Counted from the stretch's first letter, positions 44,569 through 54,702 are shown. The stretch: DNA of 64,000 nucleotides from Shewanella halifaxensis HAW-EB4 (GCF_000019185.1 NC_010334.1:3844001-3908000); one strand, 5' to 3'. Notes: generated by a model not told the origin, from the sequence alone. Program-made: numbers and translations.

Positions 44569-45201
44569 TTACCCTTTTGCTTCGACTTGCTCTGGCTTAT
44601 AAGTACGGATGATCCAGATCAACATACCGATTAAGAAGAACGCACTCGGTGGTAGCAGTAGCAGACCGTTAGGCTGGTACCAGCCACCATCTGAAACCTT
44701 GCTTAAGATCTCGACACCAAATAACGAACCATTACCAAAGAGTTCACGAATAAAACCAACTGAGAGCAAAATAGCACCGTAACCAATACCGTTACCGATA
44801 CCATCCATAAAGCTCATCATTGGCGGCGTTTTCATCGCATAAGCTTCGGCGCGTCCCATTACGATACAGTTAGTAATGATCAAACCAACAAATACAGATA
44901 ATTGCTTAGCAACATCATAAGCGTAAGCTTGTAGCACCTGATCAACCACGATTACCAGTGATGCAATAATGGTCATCTGGACGATAATACGCACACTGCT
45001 GGGGATATGGTTACGTAGTATTGAGATAAACAGGTTAGAGAATGCGCAAACAACGGTTAGCGCTATCGTCATAACCAATGCCGTTTCCATCTTACTGGTT
45101 ACAGCAAGTGCACTACATACACCCAATACTTGTAAGGCAATCGGGTTGTTACTCACAATTGGCCCAGTCAGGACCTGCTTAAGTTCTTTAGCGTTAGCCA
45201 T
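44569..45201 (-). CDS. nqrD: Na+-NQR subunit D
   Basis: A 210-residue membrane subunit with six hydrophobic segments. The conserved LGVCSALAVT and ITNCIVMGRAEA carry the Cys residues thought to bind the membrane iron. It overlaps the end of nqrC by one base, so translation is coupled. Confidence 0.97.
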   Translation of the reverse strand: MANAKELKQVLTGPIVSNNPIALQVLGVCSALAVTSKMETALVMTIALTVVCAFSNLFISILRNHIPSSVRIIVQMTIIASLVIVVDQVLQAYAYDVAKQLSVFVGLIITNCIVMGRAEAYAMKTPPMMSFMDGIGNGIGYGAILLSVGFIRELFGNGSLFGVEILSKVSDGGWYQPNGLLLLPPSAFFLIGMLIWIIRTYKPEQVEAKG

Positions 45202-45998
45202 TAGCTCAGCCCTCCATTACGACGAAACTTCTCGATAAAGTTACCAAAGCCCTCTTTACCTAACCAGAATTCAAGTGAGTTTTGAACACCGTTACCGGTC
45301 AACGTCGCACCAGACAGCGTATCGACACCGTACTCAGAAGCTGCAACTGATGGATTCTTAGTGACGCGAATAGCTAAATTACCTTGAGGGTCATAAAGCT
45401 TTTTACCATGCCACTTCGCCATCCACTGAGGGTTTTGAACCTCCCCTCCCAAACCAGGCGTTTCACCAGAGCCTGTAAAGGCATAGTAAACCAAACTTTC
45501 AATGGTATTCATGTCAGGCTTAATCGCGAGGAATGCATACATGGTTGACCAAAGACCATAACCTTTAATCGGTAAGATAATGGTTCTAGGTTGGCCCTGC
45601 TCATTATTGACCACATAGACAACCGCGGTATTAGCAACACGCTTTACTGATGCGATGTCATTTTGTGGTATGAATGAGTTTTTCAGGTCACGAGCTGACT
45701 TATCTGCATCAAATGAATCTGCATCACCTTCAACCCATTCACCTGTTTTTAGGTCAACAAGTCTAGCTTCAACAAACTTAGCATAAGTCGCAAGCACTTC
45801 AGCTTTATCAAGCTTATCAACTTTAGTATTGATAAGGCCTGCAGCTTCAAGAATATACTTCTGCTTATCGAGCAATTTATTCTCTATCTGAATTGGTCGT
45901 AGCAATACCGCTGCGGTTGATACAAAAACCGAACAGATAAAGCATAAACCGACAACCACAAAGAGAGTTCTGCCGAACGAATCTTTATTACTAGCCAC
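45201..45998 (-). CDS. nqrC: Na+-NQR subunit C (GTG start)
   Basis: A 265-residue subunit with one N-terminal helix (about 8-28) and a periplasmic flavin domain. The flavinylation motif is SGAT in DTLSGATLTGNG near the C terminus, the Thr being the FMN attachment residue. I set the start at GTG 45998, which has GGAGG 7 nt upstream and overlaps the nqrB stop by 8 bp; the longer frame encodes sequence belonging to nqrB. Confidence 0.95.
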   Translation of the reverse strand: MASNKDSFGRTLFVVVGLCFICSVFVSTAAVLLRPIQIENKLLDKQKYILEAAGLINTKVDKLDKAEVLATYAKFVEARLVDLKTGEWVEGDADSFDADKSARDLKNSFIPQNDIASVKRVANTAVVYVVNNEQGQPRTIILPIKGYGLWSTMYAFLAIKPDMNTIESLVYYAFTGSGETPGLGGEVQNPQWMAKWHGKKLYDPQGNLAIRVTKNPSVAASEYGVDTLSGATLTGNGVQNSLEFWLGKEGFGNFIEKFRRNGGLS

Positions 45999-47190
45999 GG
46001 GCGATCCTCCGCTTGATATTTGCCTGAACCACAAAATGGTCAAACAGCGGTGCAAACAGGTTGGCAAACAGAATGGCCAACATCATACCTTCTGGGAATG
46101 CTGGGTTAATGACACGAATAAATATCGCCATTGCACCAATCAAGATCCCATAACTCCATTTTGCCTTATTGGTAAATGAGGCCGATACAGGGTCGGTTGC
46201 CATAAACATCATACCGAAGGCAAAACCACCGAGTACCAAGTGCCAGTACCAAGGCATTGCAAACATAGGGTTTGTGTCACTACCAATTACATTGAGGAGC
46301 GTTGAGACGGCAATCATACCGACCATCACACCGGCTATGATGCGCCATGAAGCGATTCGCATATAGACGATAACCGCACCACCAAGTAGCAGGGCTAAGG
46401 TTGAAACCTCACCGACCGAACCAGGAATAAAGCCGAGGAAGTTATCCCACCAATCTTGGTTAATGCCAAGCTCAAGGGTACCTTGAGCCGCTTGGCTAAG
46501 TGCCGTGGCACCAGAGTAGCCATCGGCAATGACCCAAGAGGTATCACCCGACATACTTAACGGATACGCGAAGAATAGAAAAGCACGACCAGCAAGTGCT
46601 GGGTTGAGGAAGTTACGCCCAGTTCCACCGAAGATTTCCTTAGCGACAACAACACCAAAGGTGATACCCAATGCCACCATCCAAAGTGGAATCGATGGCG
46701 GTAGAGTCAGTGCAAACAGGATTGAAGTGACAAAGAAACCTTCGTTAACTTCATGTCCTCGAACCGAAGCAAATAGCACTTCCCAGAAGCCACCTACGGC
46801 AAACGCTGTTGCATAGATAGGTAGGAAGAAACAAGCGCCATACCACATTAAGGCAGCGATACCGGAGCTTGCTGTCAACTCGGTACCAAACAACCCAAAC
46901 AGGCCGACCTGCCAAACATCTGGTGTTCCAAAGCCACTCGCTAACGCAATTTGAGCCTGTAGTCCGATATTATACATACCGACAAACATAGCTGGAAATA
47001 CGCAAGCCCACACCATGATCATCATACGCTTCAGGTCGAGATTATCACGAACATGGGTTGCCCCCTTGTTCACCAGACCCGGCGTATAAAACACCGTATA
47101 TGCAGCTTCAAAGAGCGCATAAAACTTCTCATATTTACCGCCTTTTTCAAATTGCGGTTCAATATTTTCGAAAAACTGTTTTAAGCCCAT
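45991..47190 (-). CDS. nqrB: Na+-NQR subunit B
   Basis: A 399-residue membrane subunit with about ten helices. It carries a covalent FMN at the Thr in GYSGATALSQ (about residue 228) and a riboflavin, and forms the main sodium path and quinone site. ApbE downstream attaches the flavin. It shares one base with the nqrA stop and 8 bp with nqrC. Confidence 0.97.
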   Translation of the reverse strand: MGLKQFFENIEPQFEKGGKYEKFYALFEAAYTVFYTPGLVNKGATHVRDNLDLKRMMIMVWACVFPAMFVGMYNIGLQAQIALASGFGTPDVWQVGLFGLFGTELTASSGIAALMWYGACFFLPIYATAFAVGGFWEVLFASVRGHEVNEGFFVTSILFALTLPPSIPLWMVALGITFGVVVAKEIFGGTGRNFLNPALAGRAFLFFAYPLSMSGDTSWVIADGYSGATALSQAAQGTLELGINQDWWDNFLGFIPGSVGEVSTLALLLGGAVIVYMRIASWRIIAGVMVGMIAVSTLLNVIGSDTNPMFAMPWYWHLVLGGFAFGMMFMATDPVSASFTNKAKWSYGILIGAMAIFIRVINPAFPEGMMLAILFANLFAPLFDHFVVQANIKRRIARG

Positions 47191-48524
47191 TAGCCTTCCC
47201 TCACGATCGTATCTAAACAGTCACGCAGATAAATTGCATAATCATACTTACCTGGGCATACGACAGTACACAGTGCTAAATCTTCTTCATCTAACTCCAG
47301 TGCACCTAAAGTTGCTGCGCCATCATAGTCGCCAGAAACAAGGTCACGAAGTAGCATGGTAGGAAGAATATCTAGCGGCATAACACGCTCATAGTTACCA
47401 ATCGGTACCATGGCTCGATCAGAACCTCCGGTACTTGTCGTCATGTTAAATAGACGAGAAGGAGAGAGGTGACCTAGAAAAGAGCGAGTGATAGAGAACT
47501 TATTGGGTCCAGGCATGGCCCAACCGAAAAACTCCTTCTCTCTCCCCTCTTCAAGTAGAGAGAGCTGCTGATGGAAACGCCCTAAGTAGGCATGCGGTCC
47601 GTTAGCGGTGCGACCGCTAAGTACCGAACCTGAGATCACACGTACATCACCATCGGCAATCTCTCCAGCAGACATCTCTGCGGTAGAAGCACCGAGCTGA
47701 CTACGAATGAGTCTGGGTTTCAACGCTTTGGGACCAGTAATAGCAATTACACGCTGAGTATTTAACTCACCGGTAGTGAATAACTGACCAACAGCAATCA
47801 CATCTTGATAACCAATATGCCAAACAGTTCTGTTAACTGAGGCTGGTAGAAGGTAATGAATATGTGTACCAGCGAGGCCAGCAGGGTGTACTCCTGCAAA
47901 TTCCTCTACCTGTGCATTAGCAGCCGGAATATCGGCTCCAGGAGCTTTACACAGATACACTTTACCTTCGGTCAATCTCGACAGAACCTTAAGTCCGTTG
48001 GCAAAATCTTCTTTATGTTCACCGATAACCACTTCGGGGTTTGCGGCAAGAGGTTGGGTATCTATAGCGGTAACGAAGATGCCGGCAGCGGTAGAATCTA
48101 CTGCGGGTACTCGACTGAAAGGACGTGTACGCAGAGCAGTCCACAAACCTGATTGGATCAGGTTGTCACGTACTTGCTGATCCTCAAGCGTGTCGATAGC
48201 AGTGGCGTTATATTTAGTAAAAGAGATACTTTCATCTCCTTCAACATCTATAACAACAGACTGCAGAACACGCTGAGCGCCCCGGTTAACTTCTTTAATT
48301 ATGCCACTGGCTAAAGCTGTATATTTAACACCAAGGTTCTTTTTATCTTCAAAAATAACCTGGCCTTTTTTAACTTTGTCTCCCACCTTAATTTTCATGG
48401 TAGGACGTAAGCCAATATACTCTTCACCCAAAATAGCTACGTGTTTGATGGCTTTACCATCATGGATAACTTGCTCTGGCCCGCCTGCTATAGGCAGGTC
48501 CAATCCTTTCTTTATTGTAATCAT
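47190..48524 (-). CDS. nqrA: Na+-NQR subunit A
   Basis: A 444-residue peripheral cytoplasmic subunit starting MITIKKGLDLPIAG, as in Vibrio NqrA. The start could also be the ATG two codons earlier (48530); neither has an obvious ribosome binding site. It contains a biotin-like barrel fold near the start and the TALRTRPFSRVPAVDS segment. First gene of the operon; the promoter must lie in the 650-bp space upstream. Confidence 0.95.
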   Translation of the reverse strand: MITIKKGLDLPIAGGPEQVIHDGKAIKHVAILGEEYIGLRPTMKIKVGDKVKKGQVIFEDKKNLGVKYTALASGIIKEVNRGAQRVLQSVVIDVEGDESISFTKYNATAIDTLEDQQVRDNLIQSGLWTALRTRPFSRVPAVDSTAAGIFVTAIDTQPLAANPEVVIGEHKEDFANGLKVLSRLTEGKVYLCKAPGADIPAANAQVEEFAGVHPAGLAGTHIHYLLPASVNRTVWHIGYQDVIAVGQLFTTGELNTQRVIAITGPKALKPRLIRSQLGASTAEMSAGEIADGDVRVISGSVLSGRTANGPHAYLGRFHQQLSLLEEGREKEFFGWAMPGPNKFSITRSFLGHLSPSRLFNMTTSTGGSDRAMVPIGNYERVMPLDILPTMLLRDLVSGDYDGAATLGALELDEEDLALCTVVCPGKYDYAIYLRDCLDTIVREG

Positions 48525-49110
48525 ATCCATAAGCACTACGTTATGAAGGAAAGACAATGCGCCGCGTTCCTGCTAAACACACAAGTTTTTAAACAAACCT
48601 CTAATTCGTGTTGAGCTAGCGCAGATTTATCGCCAAAGTGCGACTGTAATCACGCTGGTCGCGCGCAGTTTACCCCAAATTTCACAAGCTCGCCATGAAA
48701 AATGTGACGGTTTTAAAAGGTTATGGTTGTTTTTGTAACAAACAGGCTAAATATCAGTGCAGATTAAGAATTTATTAATATAGCCACAGGCCACATTCCC
48801 CATACAATTAAAGAGGTTAATTATCTTTTGCCACAGATGACTGCTCAGTAACAAGCTAAAAATAATAAAAATTCAAGATTCTTCCAAGTGCCGATTATTT
48901 ACCCTAACGAGATCACCTTCACAAAATCAAATTCCAGCCAATATCAGGCTTAAATCGATAATTTGAAGCGTAATTAGCCTTAATTTAGCCAAAAAAAGAG
49001 CCGAATGAAGCAGAGCAAATTTGCTCTCTTTACTCAGAGAGGCACAGCATAAAAACAATGAAATAGAGCATTTAATGATAAAAAGCTCTTAAAGTTTCAA
49101 AATGCAGACT
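48525..49110. other. Intergenic region upstream of the nqr operon
   Basis: About 590 bp with no gene and no credible small ORF. It should contain the nqr promoter and 5' leader, but I found no convincing boxes. Confidence 0.45.
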
Positions 49111-49111
49111 T

Positions 49112-49142
49112 ATACCAATCACAATAAATATGTGATTGGTAT
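49112..49142. repeat. 31-bp palindrome related to the MITE ends
   Basis: ATACCAATCACA and TGTGATTGGTAT flank a 7-nt centre. The first 25 nt match the right end of the 266-bp element at 9401-9666 with one difference. It looks like a solo terminus or deletion product of that element, next to the luxS terminator. Confidence 0.75.
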
Positions 49143-49154
49143 TAACTCCAATAC

Positions 49155-49184
49155 CAAAAAAGACGACCGCAGCCGTCTTTTTTT
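49155..49184. terminator. Intrinsic terminator of luxS
   Basis: AAGACG/CGTCTT core stem, extended by A-T pairs, with an 8-nt loop and T or A tracts on both sides, 27 bp after the luxS stop. Confidence 0.82.
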
Positions 49185-49210
49185 GAATCAAGTAATCAAG
49201 ATGTCGTCAG

Positions 49211-49720
49211 TTAAAGGCCTTTTAAGATCTCCTCACTCAAACTTAAATCATCGTTACGGTTAACATTGATACCAGATGCGATAATATTACGGGCGATCTC
49301 TTGCGCCTGCTCAAGTGAGTGCATCTCAAAGGTGCCGCATTGATATTCATTAAGTTCAGGAATGTCTGACTGGACCGCAACCTTAAGCACGTCTTGCATG
49401 GCAGCAAGCCACGAGTCAGCGACAATAGATTCGGTCGGCGCGCCGATTAAGCTCATGTAAAACCCTGTGCGACACCCCATAGGAGAGATATCGATGATCT
49501 CGACACTATCACCGTTTAAATGTTCACGCATAAATCCGGCAAACAGGTGCTCAAGAGTATGAATACCTCGTTCACTTAAGATCTCTTTATTCGGTACACA
49601 AAAACGTAAATCGAATACCGTTATCGTATCGCCTTTTGGCGTCACCATCGATTTAGCAATGCGCACTGCAGGCGCATTCATCCGTGTGTGGTCAACGGTA
49701 AAACTATCTAATAACGGCAT
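49211..49720 (-). CDS. luxS: S-ribosylhomocysteine lyase LuxS
   Basis: A 169-residue enzyme of the activated methyl cycle that makes homocysteine and the autoinducer-2 precursor. Zinc ligands His54 and His58 (IHTLEHLF) and Cys128 (YQCGTF), with Cys83 in MGCRTGFY and the HTRMNAP start, are all intact. Single gene with a terminator. Confidence 0.98.
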   Translation of the reverse strand: MPLLDSFTVDHTRMNAPAVRIAKSMVTPKGDTITVFDLRFCVPNKEILSERGIHTLEHLFAGFMREHLNGDSVEIIDISPMGCRTGFYMSLIGAPTESIVADSWLAAMQDVLKVAVQSDIPELNEYQCGTFEMHSLEQAQEIARNIIASGINVNRNDDLSLSEEILKGL

Positions 49721-50065
49721 TTTAATTCTCCAAATTCGGCCTAATAGCTCATGAGCATAATGCTAGCTACAGCCTTAATCGACTGTAAGCTTATTCTGAT
49801 CTTAAGTGATACTTACGTACTGCCGCTTCGTAGTCAATAAAAACGCCGTAAACCCTTCCTATTATCGCATCATTTTAAAAACACCTGCCTACACAAACCA
49901 TACAAAATACGTGATTAGCATTAGATAACACAACAAGCTCTTCAACGACTTTTAAATACTATTTAAAGCGCTTGAGCTGTGAGTAGATACAAAAAAGCCA
50001 CAGCGATAGCCGTGGCTTTAATTCAATTAGCTCACTCTATAATCGTGATGCTAACTTAGGATGGG
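49721..50065. other. Intergenic region upstream of luxS
   Basis: 345 bp holding the luxS promoter region and the bolA terminator at 49991-50019. I see no gene or clear operator. Confidence 0.45.
49991..50019 (-). terminator. Intrinsic terminator of bolA
   Basis: AAAGCCAC/GTGGCTTT stem, 8 bp plus inner pairs, and six T on the minus strand. Confidence 0.85.
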
Positions 50066-50365
50066 TTACCCCTTACATTTTGGCGATACGGGAACGTCTG
50101 TCTCTACCAACCACTCCTGCGGAGTATATGTGTGCATAGATAATGCGTGTAAGCCTCGAGCAAACTCTTCAGCTAATGCCTCATTTACTGCACGATGACG
50201 ACCAATAAGGCGCTTTCCTTCAAACTCGCTACTGGTGATAATCACTTTAAAGTGTGTTTCAGAGTTTGGGGGCACATGATGGTTATGACTTTCGTTAATC
50301 ACTTCTAGGTGAGATGGTGAAAGTGCAGCGGTGAGTTTTTCGGTAATGATCTGTTCAACTGACAT
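50066..50365 (-). CDS. bolA: BolA family protein
   Basis: A 99-residue protein that works with monothiol glutaredoxins in Fe-S handling and affects cell shape under stress. The core FKVIITSSEFEGKRLIGRHR and HALSMHTYTPQEW are typical. I place the start at the ATG at 50365 (MSVEQIITEKL), with GAGAA upstream; the upstream ATG lacks a ribosome binding site. In E. coli bolA lies next to yajG and ampG, which here are some 4-6 kb away. Confidence 0.95.
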   Translation of the reverse strand: MSVEQIITEKLTAALSPSHLEVINESHNHHVPPNSETHFKVIITSSEFEGKRLIGRHRAVNEALAEEFARGLHALSMHTYTPQEWLVETDVPVSPKCKG

Positions 50366-50494
50366 AACGATGTTCTCAATAGGCATAAATGCGACTGCGG
50401 CAGGTTACTGCGATAACCTTTAAAGATCAACTAGCAGCACTATCGATATCGATTACATCAAATTTTGATAGCTCATACGCGTTAACACCACACA

Positions 50495-51169
50495 TTAAGG
50501 TGTTTGATGGAAACCAACAATCAAGCGCCTAAAGGTCAAGTTTAACCTTGGTTCTGTCACCTTTAATCGCTTTGGAAGTGAGTGTTCCCAATCCGCTTGC
50601 ATAGGCCAATGCATAATAAGTAAGTCCCCACTATCAAGGCATAGACTTATTTTTTGCTGGGTCTTTTTATGGCGAAGGAAAAAGTCTCGGCTAGCACCTA
50701 AGGTGACAGAAGCAATATCACTTCCTGCTTCAATCTCCTTCTCATCATCACTATGCCAGCCCATCGACTCGTGGCCGTCGGCATAACGGTTCACTAAGAC
50801 TCCATTACTATTAAGCCCGAACTCTCGGGCTAATTTTTGCCGCAGCTTATACGCATATTTAGGCCATGGCAGGGCATGTATAAATAAACCGGAATAAACA
50901 TAGTCACACCCTTTATCGGCAAACCACACCTGGCTACGTGGAATAGGATGCTGCGAACCATAAACGCACACTTCTGGGCGGGTGAACGGATAAGTTACAG
51001 ACTCTGTTATCAGCGCCTTTTGTTGCGCGCTATTGAGATAGCCCTTAATTAAGCTGTAAGGCAGCTCAGATTCGGGCTTAGCTCTTGCAACTGAAGTCAC
51101 TAATGCCTGTTGAGAGGGGACCAAATCGGTAAAATCAGACCTAACGAGCCCTAAATCCTCCTGTTTCAT
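50495..51169 (-). CDS. AlkB-like 2-oxoglutarate/Fe(II) dioxygenase
   Basis: A 224-residue protein starting MKQEDLGLVRSD, with an AGAGG ribosome binding site. The Fe ligands fit HSDDE (His-X-Asp) and the later His in WEHSLPKR, and RLNLTFRRL matches the RxNxTFR 2-oxoglutarate motif. NRYADGHESMGWHSDDE is typical of the ALKBH2/3-like group of alkylated-base repair enzymes. Substrate not proven. Confidence 0.9.
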   Translation of the reverse strand: MKQEDLGLVRSDFTDLVPSQQALVTSVARAKPESELPYSLIKGYLNSAQQKALITESVTYPFTRPEVCVYGSQHPIPRSQVWFADKGCDYVYSGLFIHALPWPKYAYKLRQKLAREFGLNSNGVLVNRYADGHESMGWHSDDEKEIEAGSDIASVTLGASRDFFLRHKKTQQKISLCLDSGDLLIMHWPMQADWEHSLPKRLKVTEPRLNLTFRRLIVGFHQTP

Positions 51170-51273
51170 CGTCAAACCTCTCACCTGCAGCAGATATCAT
51201 AATTCACATCATATACCTGAGATCATAAATCTGCGATAATATGCGCCCTAATTTATTTGGTACTTATTGGCAT

Positions 51274-52539
51274 ATGACGACACAATTTTCAGTATCGGGT
51301 ATTGAACTCGAACTCCTCCGTTACCCTAGCAGACAAGAGTCTAACTTGCAGGCATGGGACGCTGCCGATGAGCACCTAATAAAGCACTTAATCGATACAG
51401 AACAAACCAACATCAACACTGCGATTATCAATGATAACTTCGGAGCATTGACCGCAGGTCTATTGTCAATCGACCCAAGCTGGGCACTCACATTAGAGAC
51501 TGACGCTAAGACCAGCTTATTGGGCACGACGCAGAACCTTAGCCGTAATCAGTTACCCACAGACACCCTTACCTGGGTCAACAGTTGTGATGAGCTGCCT
51601 CAAGGGTTTGAGTTGGTACTAATGAAGTTGCCAAAGAACCTCAACTACTTTAGCCACCAGCTAAATCGATTATCACATGTGTTGCCAGCAGGCACCCGAG
51701 TGTTAATTGGCGCTAAAGCAAAATCGATCAATAAGTCACTGCTAGAGACGATCGAGAAGAATTTAGGAGCGGCAAGCGCCAGCCTGACGTGGAAAAAAAC
51801 CCGCGTGATCACCTGTATTAGCGATGGTAAAGTGCGTCCCTTACCAAAAGCGACGACTTGGTCTGTACCTGAATTTAAACTGCAGATCACCAACCTCAGT
51901 AACGTCTTTGCCGCCAACAAACTCGATATTGGTGCACGGATCATGCTCGATAACATGCCCAAAGGCGACTTTAAATCGATAGTCGACTTAGGCTGTGGTA
52001 ACGGTATTTTAGGCTTACACGCTAAGCAGGTATTCCCTGAGGCTTATATTCACTTTATCGATGACTCAGAGATGGCAGTTGCCTCTGCCAGAGAAAACTG
52101 GGCTCTCAATAAATTAGATAACCCGGCACTAGTCGGTGAGCAAGCTACCTTTGGCTGGGATGATTGCTTGACTCATATGAGCGAAGGGTTTCGTCCTGAC
52201 TTAATCTTATGTAATCCACCATTTCACCAAGGTGAAGCGATTACCGACCATATCGCATGGCAGATGTTCTTAGATGCCTTTAGACGCTTAAAAAATGGCG
52301 GAATTTTACATGTGGTGGGTAACCGTCACTTGGCGTATCACGTTAAGTTACAGCGTATTTTTAAAAACTGCACCACAGTCGCATCGAATGGAAAATTTGT
52401 TATTTTGCAGGCACAGAAAATCAGCAAGAAGGCCCTAGAACCCGAACTAGAACAAGAGTCAGATCTTAATTCAAAGCTTGACGCTAACACTGAAGTTCCA
52501 CACCCGCAAAGTGCCTTATACGGCAAACCAAAAGCCTGA
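51274..52539 (+). CDS. rlmG: 23S rRNA m2G1835 methyltransferase RlmG
   Basis: A 421-residue protein with an N-terminal non-catalytic MTase-like domain (about 1-190) and a C-terminal catalytic domain. SAM motif I is VDLGCGNGILG and the guanine-amino methylation motif is LCNPPFHQG. It modifies G1835 of 23S rRNA. I use the ATG at 51274 (MTTQFSVSGIELEL); a frame with 11 further codons has no ribosome binding site. Divergent from the AlkB-like gene. Confidence 0.93.
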   Translation: MTTQFSVSGIELELLRYPSRQESNLQAWDAADEHLIKHLIDTEQTNINTAIINDNFGALTAGLLSIDPSWALTLETDAKTSLLGTTQNLSRNQLPTDTLTWVNSCDELPQGFELVLMKLPKNLNYFSHQLNRLSHVLPAGTRVLIGAKAKSINKSLLETIEKNLGAASASLTWKKTRVITCISDGKVRPLPKATTWSVPEFKLQITNLSNVFAANKLDIGARIMLDNMPKGDFKSIVDLGCGNGILGLHAKQVFPEAYIHFIDDSEMAVASARENWALNKLDNPALVGEQATFGWDDCLTHMSEGFRPDLILCNPPFHQGEAITDHIAWQMFLDAFRRLKNGGILHVVGNRHLAYHVKLQRIFKNCTTVASNGKFVILQAQKISKKALEPELEQESDLNSKLDANTEVPHPQSALYGKPKA

Positions 52540-52560
52540 TCTATTCTAGCCTCGAAAATA

Positions 52561-52588
52561 AAAACCACCTTCTAATAAGGTGGTTTTT
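52561..52588. terminator. Bidirectional terminator between rlmG and the DUF2804 gene
   Basis: AAAACCACCTT/AAGGTGGTTTT, an 11-bp perfect stem with a 5-nt loop, between convergent genes. Confidence 0.9.
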
Positions 52589-52645
52589 GTTATAAGCAAT
52601 GGCTTATGGGCAAAGGGAAATGGCTTTGCACCTCACATTCAAAAG

Positions 52646-53710
52646 CTACCATAGAGCAAAATGATCTTCGGTTAAGCCTTGTACGGCTTGTAACAGATGC
52701 TTTTGCCCAAAGTTATCAATAATGTAACCGTCAAAGTAGCCTAGATATTGCCTGAAATTACTCTTCAAGAGCCATAGATTTAACTTTTCTTGGCGACAAT
52801 TTTGCGCAGTAAAAAATAGCTCGATTTGGCCGTTGTCAGAATAAACCCGCCAGTGTCCCACAGGTTCAGTTTTGTCTCGCTGGCGAATAAACTCAAAGTG
52901 AACCGGGCCGAGCAGATGGCGCTCACCATCATGCCAAAACACATTCTCATGACACCCTGTCTCATTAACGCCCGCCGCTAAGTTAAGCCCAATGCTCCCC
53001 AGCTCCGTTAAACAGTTAATACTTGCCCAGCGCCAACTGGTTTCACGGCGCATGTATCCGGCGCTAAAATCATATCCAGCTGTGACTCGCTGTAGGGGCT
53101 GTGGTTCGTGGTTAATCAACAGACTGCCTTTCACATTTAAGGCATTGTGCTTTTGGGTATAGGTCCAGCCGCTATAGCCTGTCGGGTTGCACATCGCCAT
53201 CGGTAAGCTTAGGGCTGTTGGATGCAAAGTTAAATCGGCCTCAATCCCGAGGGCATCTAATTTAATTCGCCACACTCCCTGCTCAATAGCAAACTCAAGC
53301 CCGCCCTTAGCACCTTTTATCTTGGCCAATCCCTGCATAGGTGATGACGACATCTGATAGCCCATCCCAAGCGGTCTTAGCCAACGGGTTTCAATAAGCC
53401 TATTTCTATGAATGTCATACAGGTAGCAAAATGCGCTGCCAAGGTAGCGAATATCGGCTATCGCCATACCGATAACGAAGTGAGGCGTTACTATGCTGAC
53501 AAATTGAAACTGCTTATAGTCAAAATACTTAGACCATGAGGATGCAGGCTTATCCATCTCATTAAAGTAAGCAAACTTATCGATGGCGAGTTGCTCAACC
53601 GGGCCATCGAAATGGCCATAAACCGGGCAACCTGTATCATCAATCAGACTATTAGGTGCGGCGGCACTGGTCAGTAATTTAGGTGTCCAAGTCGGGTTAT
53701 TTTCTGGCAT
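52646..53710 (-). CDS. DUF2804 domain protein
   Basis: A 354-residue protein, no signal peptide or membrane segment. The GHFDGPVEQLAIDKF opening, CNPTGYSGWTYTQK and NCLTELGSIGLNLAAGVNET are the conserved stretches I associate with DUF2804. Rich in beta strands and aromatic residues, suggesting a lipocalin-like or AttH-like fold (inference). Function unknown. Confidence 0.8.
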   Translation of the reverse strand: MPENNPTWTPKLLTSAAAPNSLIDDTGCPVYGHFDGPVEQLAIDKFAYFNEMDKPASSWSKYFDYKQFQFVSIVTPHFVIGMAIADIRYLGSAFCYLYDIHRNRLIETRWLRPLGMGYQMSSSPMQGLAKIKGAKGGLEFAIEQGVWRIKLDALGIEADLTLHPTALSLPMAMCNPTGYSGWTYTQKHNALNVKGSLLINHEPQPLQRVTAGYDFSAGYMRRETSWRWASINCLTELGSIGLNLAAGVNETGCHENVFWHDGERHLLGPVHFEFIRQRDKTEPVGHWRVYSDNGQIELFFTAQNCRQEKLNLWLLKSNFRQYLGYFDGYIIDNFGQKHLLQAVQGLTEDHFALW

Positions 53711-53869
53711 AAATCAAGTTCCCAATAGCATCGTCACACCTTTACTCTAGCTGGAAGTGACGCCAGTTAAAAGCTGCTGAACTTTTTTATTACTCCAGCA
53801 AAAACGTGCAACAACCAAGCTGCGATAAGTTACAAAATAATCGTTACATTAAAACAAGCTAAAAACAAT

Positions 53870-53895
53870 AAAAGCGCCTTAATGGCGCTTTTATT
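53870..53895 (-). terminator. Intrinsic terminator of the barrel protein gene
   Basis: AAAAGCGCC/GGCGCTTTT stem with a 5-nt loop, about 45 bp after the stop codon; the A-T rich flanks allow termination on the minus strand. Confidence 0.75.
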
Positions 53896-53937
53896 AATTG
53901 ATCCCGATTTTACAAAAATTGACGAACAATCCTTGAA

Positions 53938-54495
53938 TTAAAAGCGATAACTCATGCCTATATTCAAATTCTGTACTTCGAGTGTTTGTACTGGCACATA
54001 TTGGTACTCGATATTAATTCCTATTCCAGAATTAAATCTGAGTCCCCAGCCAACTGCGGCATATATGTCGGTCCCATTCGTTTCTATATGGCTCACTTCG
54101 TCACTGCCCCAGCGACCAACGTCATAGGAAAGTTCATTTGCACTAGCACCTACTTTTGCATACAAACGATTACTTGCAGATAGCCTGTACTCCCCATACA
54201 AAGTCGCTCTATACCCAGAGTACTCAATATCCGTAACACTGCTAATAATTCCCGTAAAGATACTCGCAACTCCGCCACTACCAGCAAAGTATCCAGCCTC
54301 AATACCAAAATTACTGTGCCACATGTAGCGGTAATAAATGTCAGCAACAAAATTGTCACCACCGCTACTGCTGTGACTTTCAGATTTATCTAAATCTTGA
54401 AAACCGTAACCAACACTTCCCCCAAAAATATGGGGAGACTCTGCAGCAACATTACAACTTAACAAACCCATAAAAAGCATTGTAAAAATACGCAT
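53938..54495 (-). CDS. Small outer-membrane beta-barrel protein
   Basis: A 185-residue protein with a signal peptide (about 1-18, cleaved near NVAAES). The mature part alternates hydrophobic and polar residues in about eight strands (for example YGEYRLSASNRLYAKVGASA, VGWGLRFN) and ends in SYRF with a C-terminal Phe, the outer-membrane assembly signal. Glycine- and tyrosine-rich. OmpA/OmpX-like barrel; ligand unknown. Confidence 0.85.
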   Translation of the reverse strand: MRIFTMLFMGLLSCNVAAESPHIFGGSVGYGFQDLDKSESHSSSGGDNFVADIYYRYMWHSNFGIEAGYFAGSGGVASIFTGIISSVTDIEYSGYRATLYGEYRLSASNRLYAKVGASANELSYDVGRWGSDEVSHIETNGTDIYAAVGWGLRFNSGIGINIEYQYVPVQTLEVQNLNIGMSYRF

Positions 54496-54702
54496 ATAAA
54501 TCCCTTAATGCACTCAACACAAAGCTGTTACACCGCACGCTTAACTGATTGTAAATCGCACAAATAAAATACTGCAATAGCTTTGACAACGCAATCCACC
54601 TTTAATGAGCCTAAAGCAGTCAAATAGAAAAATTAAAAGCTGGATCTGGAATCTCAAACATCTTCTGGTATGCTGATGCCACTTCAAATTTGATAAATTA
54701 TT

